A stretch of 31,596 nucleotides of DNA from a virus: IMG/VR virus record IMGVR_UViG_3300021960_000313, positions 1-31,596 of that record. The stretch is one strand, 5' to 3'. How positions within the stretch are numbered: the stretch's first letter is position 1; the number at the start of each line of letters is the position of its first letter. The notes beneath the pieces were generated by a model. The model was not told where the DNA came from. It did not search any database and worked only from the letters and a program-made list of their open reading frames with translations. The position numbers were made by a program, and so were the translations under genes. This document shows positions 28,472-31,596 of the stretch, one piece after another.

Positions 28472-31400
28472 ATGGCAGAACCAACCTCAAAACTTATACT
28501 CCAACTATTTCTTACTGCTGTTTCAATTCAGCATCAACAAGCTCAAGCTAGAAAACTTAAAAGAGCGCAAGAGCAAGCAGCTGAAGAAGCAAGACTTGCA
28601 AATGCAACTAAAAACGTTAGAAAAACAGGTTCTGCAGTTCCTTTAGATTTTCTTTATGGTTATACAGCAATTTCTCCTAGTTTAGTAAATGTAAATACTT
28701 CTACAAATTTTGATTTAGCTAATATAGCAAGCACTAACTTCGGTAATTTACCAACAGGTAACGGTTCACAAAATGAATATTTAATATTACAAAAAGCTAT
28801 TGGTTTTGGAGAACTTGACAGTGTTATAGCGGTAGATGTAGATGACTCAAATATTACTGATACTGATTATTACGCTTATTCTAGAGTTGAAGCTCGATTA
28901 AATGGTGGTTATAGCTTATTTGCTGATCAAAATTCTTCTACTATTAATACAGATACTCTATTTCATGATATAGCTTATACAACTGAAATTTATAAAAATA
29001 ATGTTGATGAACCACAATTTGCTGGTCCTCCTAAAACTTTTTTATATTTAAAAGGTCGTAAAGTAAGAGATATAGTTAGAAGTGGATCTCCAGGCTCTTA
29101 CACGTATTCTGTAGGTAGCACTTATGCTTGGGATAATAACGCTATTAAAGTTTTATTAGATTACTTATTAGATACAAATGTTGGTGTTGGTTTAAGTTCT
29201 TCAACTTTAGACTTAGAATCTTTTTATAATGCTATTCAAATAGCAGATACAGTTGTACAAGCAGATGCTGTTATTAGAGGTAAAATTTTTAATTCTACAG
29301 TAACTAGTACAACTCGCGATATTAAAAAATATGAATTTAATGGAGTACTATCTTCTGCAAGTGATCACATTGAAAATATAAAAATTATTATTGATGCTCT
29401 TCCAGGTGCAGTATTCCTAAGAGATGCAACTGGTAAAATTAAAATTAGTTTACCAGATGTTGAAAATAGTTATACAGATTCTGAGCTAGCAGTAGGTACT
29501 GTTACAGATGACCATTTAATAGTTTATCCTAGTATTGTTTTTCCAGATTCAAGTGAAAAATTAAATACTGTAACAATTACTTTTCCTAATGCAAGTAAAG
29601 ACTTTGCTAATGATACTTTTACTTATGCACCTTCAAATTTACTTTCAGAAGATCAAAATGTTAAATTAAGTACTTCATTTAATTTACAAGGTATTTCTAA
29701 TAAATATCATGCTGAGTATTTAGCTAGAACAACTGTTGCACTAAGTCGATTGCCTACCTATGAATTTCGTATGACTGCTGATGGTTTCTTATATGAGCCA
29801 GGAGATATTATAAGGTTAATTTCACAATCGCAAAGTATTGATACTTACGTAAGAATTAACTCTATTAATATAAAGCCTTCTATGCAAGTAGAAATTGTAG
29901 CAACTAAATTTGTTCAATCTGTTTATACTTGGACAGATCAAGATGATGAAAGTTTTACTAATGCAGTTAATTTTAATTTTAATATTGGAATTCCTAATGT
30001 ATTAGCTATTGATTTTAATACCGCTTCTCGTTCTACTACCATTAGTTGGACTCCAAGTGATACTGAAAGTCACTTAGTTAATCGTTATGAAATTGAAAGA
30101 TCTGTTGGAAATGCTAATAATTTTAGTTTGTTAACAACGGTTGATAAAACAGATACAGATACAGAAAGTTTTGTAGATACTAGCATATTAACTGGTGGTA
30201 ATTATTACTATAGAGTAAGAGCTAGAACCTTAGATAATCGTAGATCAAGCCCTGCTGCTTATTCTGTTATTAATATAGAAGAACTAACTAGTTTATCTAC
30301 TAGAACTGATATAGCTTATGCTGATGATATTATTAATTCAGATACAGAAGCACCTACTACTTTTACATTTAGTGCTACCGGATCTGGAAATAAAGCTAAA
30401 GAATATGCAAAATCAAATTTTGAAGAAATTGTTTGGTTTAATAAAACAGTTAATTTACCTAGCGTAGCACAACCAGAAATTCAAGTTATTAAGGCTAAAG
30501 GTACTTATCATGATACAGATAGTGATCAAAAATCAGTAGTAAAAAATACTTTTTTTGGTAGTCATGCAAATGATACTCATGTACCTGAATATAAAAATTG
30601 GATATTTAGCTTTGATACTGATAATGTAACAGGGATAGCAGGAGACAATTGGAGTCTTAATTTAAGTTTTGATACTGATGGTACCACTAGTTCTGAAACT
30701 CCTTTATATACTTGGGCTTTTACTTTAAAGTACTTAGGAAACAAATATTGGTTTTGGTGGGGTAATAACTTTTCTAATGGCAGCTATAAATATTCTTCTA
30801 GCTTACTAACTACTCATAAAGAAAATGTAAAACAATTTTTTATAGATTGGTTTAGTTCTGGAACAGTTTATACTGGTTATTTAAACGATTCTGATAATTT
30901 GCAAGATAGTGATTCTTTACAAATTATACCTTTATTTGATAGTGACACTAATACTTTTTCATTACTTGACTTTTCTGCTTCTGATATAGGTTTAACTATT
31001 TTTGCTAGTCTTGATTCTGATATAGAAGCTATTGATAATAGAACAGAAAAAGTAATTTTATCAGATACTGATTCTGAGGGTATAGGGCCTAGTAGCGGAT
31101 ATGAGTTTGAAAATTTAGTTACAGCATGGTCTAACTTTATAGATGGTAAAGGAGCTACTACTTTAACTTTTCAACCAAGCGAAAGTAGTAATTCTGTAAT
31201 TGATTCAGAGCTTATTAATGAGCCTTCAAGTATTACTACTGAATATTATGGCTATTTTGGTGATAGTGATTATGTAAATCCAGGATCTGAACTTAATATT
31301 GATACTGATACCTATGTAAAATGGACTAATTCAACAGAAACTTTAAGTATTATATGGAATGGTCAAACTATTATTAGTTTTGATTCTGAAGAAAATTCTT

Positions 31401-31596
31401 ATGGAATTAGATCACAAGGTTATTATACTTATAACACTTTAACTTACTATTGGGATTTTGACAATCCATTTATAGGCGATGGTTTTGGTGAAGATGCTTA
31501 CTATCGTATTAGGCGTTCTGGTTACCAGAGTAAAACTTTAAATCATACTTTTTCTAATAATATAAATGCTACAGAACAAGCAGAAGAATTTAAAAT
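28472..31596 (+). CDS. Central tail fibre/host-specificity protein J-like (partial, no stop in window)
   Basis: The frame starts at an ATG after CAGGAG and stays open to the last base, giving at least 1041 residues. The first 60 residues are a hydrophobic then charged helix (LILQLFLTAVSIQ...QAQARKLKRA). Tail-tip-type beta domains follow, including TRDIKKYEFNGVLSSASD and FLYEPGDIIRL around 430-445. A fibronectin type III-like domain lies near residues 505-600 (TISWTPSDTES, then YEIERSV and YYYRVRARTLDN). The last 440 residues are beta-rich and dense in Asp-Ser/Thr-Asp motifs. This is the order of J-like central fibre proteins, which contact the host receptor. Because the gene runs off the window, length and receptor-binding end are unknown. 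Confidence 0.75.
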   Translation, partial: MAEPTSKLILQLFLTAVSIQHQQAQARKLKRAQEQAAEEARLANATKNVRKTGSAVPLDFLYGYTAISPSLVNVNTSTNFDLANIASTNFGNLPTGNGSQNEYLILQKAIGFGELDSVIAVDVDDSNITDTDYYAYSRVEARLNGGYSLFADQNSSTINTDTLFHDIAYTTEIYKNNVDEPQFAGPPKTFLYLKGRKVRDIVRSGSPGSYTYSVGSTYAWDNNAIKVLLDYLLDTNVGVGLSSSTLDLESFYNAIQIADTVVQADAVIRGKIFNSTVTSTTRDIKKYEFNGVLSSASDHIENIKIIIDALPGAVFLRDATGKIKISLPDVENSYTDSELAVGTVTDDHLIVYPSIVFPDSSEKLNTVTITFPNASKDFANDTFTYAPSNLLSEDQNVKLSTSFNLQGISNKYHAEYLARTTVALSRLPTYEFRMTADGFLYEPGDIIRLISQSQSIDTYVRINSINIKPSMQVEIVATKFVQSVYTWTDQDDESFTNAVNFNFNIGIPNVLAIDFNTASRSTTISWTPSDTESHLVNRYEIERSVGNANNFSLLTTVDKTDTDTESFVDTSILTGGNYYYRVRARTLDNRRSSPAAYSVINIEELTSLSTRTDIAYADDIINSDTEAPTTFTFSATGSGNKAKEYAKSNFEEIVWFNKTVNLPSVAQPEIQVIKAKGTYHDTDSDQKSVVKNTFFGSHANDTHVPEYKNWIFSFDTDNVTGIAGDNWSLNLSFDTDGTTSSETPLYTWAFTLKYLGNKYWFWWGNNFSNGSYKYSSSLLTTHKENVKQFFIDWFSSGTVYTGYLNDSDNLQDSDSLQIIPLFDSDTNTFSLLDFSASDIGLTIFASLDSDIEAIDNRTEKVILSDTDSEGIGPSSGYEFENLVTAWSNFIDGKGATTLTFQPSESSNSVIDSELINEPSSITTEYYGYFGDSDYVNPGSELNIDTDTYVKWTNSTETLSIIWNGQTIISFDSEENSYGIRSQGYYTYNTLTYYWDFDNPFIGDGFGEDAYYRIRRSGYQSKTLNHTFSNNINATEQAEEFK

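Overview
The window is a segment of an AT-rich double-stranded DNA phage genome with a long-tailed (siphovirus-type) structural module. Every supported gene is on the + strand, genes are tightly packed, and many overlap by ATGA or TAATG. No bacterial housekeeping gene, tRNA, integrase or insertion sequence was seen. The low GC, an Hsp20-type small heat-shock protein, a DUF6321-like basic protein and small genes of a kind I associate with marine cyanophages and other marine phages point to a marine bacterium as host. That host guess is inference, and the species is unknown.

Layout. Positions 1-2634 hold small accessory genes: a Cys-rich fragment, a DUF1353-like protein, a small heat-shock protein, an unusually GC-rich non-coding stretch predicted to fold into several hairpins (1193-1417), and four small unknown proteins. 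Positions 2685-8956 form one overlapping string: three unknowns, a GIY-YIG-like/terminase-small-subunit-like fusion, a four-gene glycan-type cassette (glycosyltransferase, probable methyltransferase, TupA-like ATP-grasp, second glycosyltransferase), two small proteins (one with an AT-hook) and the terminase large subunit. Positions 8969-18456 are the head module: DUF4055 portal, a giant 1890-residue protein, a coiled-coil scaffold and the HK97-fold major capsid protein. Positions 18471-22087 carry head-tail connectors, tail terminator, tail tube, a group of tiny basic proteins and the tail assembly chaperones, which appear to use a -1 ribosomal frameshift. Positions 22176-31596 carry an HK97 gp10-like protein, the tape measure with an embedded muramidase domain, and tail-tip proteins ending in a J-like central fibre cut by the window edge.

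The standout is the giant protein at 10775-16447. It begins as a Mu F/SPP1 gp7-like minor head protein and then carries the conserved motifs of a T7/N4-type single-subunit RNA polymerase: DxxGR, motif A (DASASG), motif B (KxxxMxxxYG, T7 spacing), an HSxD motif and motif C (HDGF). MuF proteins are packaged with the head and, where studied, can leave with the DNA. The fusion therefore suggests a virion-delivered RNA polymerase built on the minor head protein, comparable in logic to phage N4 virion RNA polymerase but in a siphovirus-type genome. Two short hairpins with three-base loops (16545-16557 and 20391-20407) resemble in geometry the hairpin promoters of N4 and are flagged as speculative.

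Probable transcription boundaries are terminators at 744-775, 16436-16461, 20351-20383 and 22104-22156. The polymerase gene sits between a hairpin at 10730-10755 and the terminator at 16436, so it may be expressed separately from the capsid genes.
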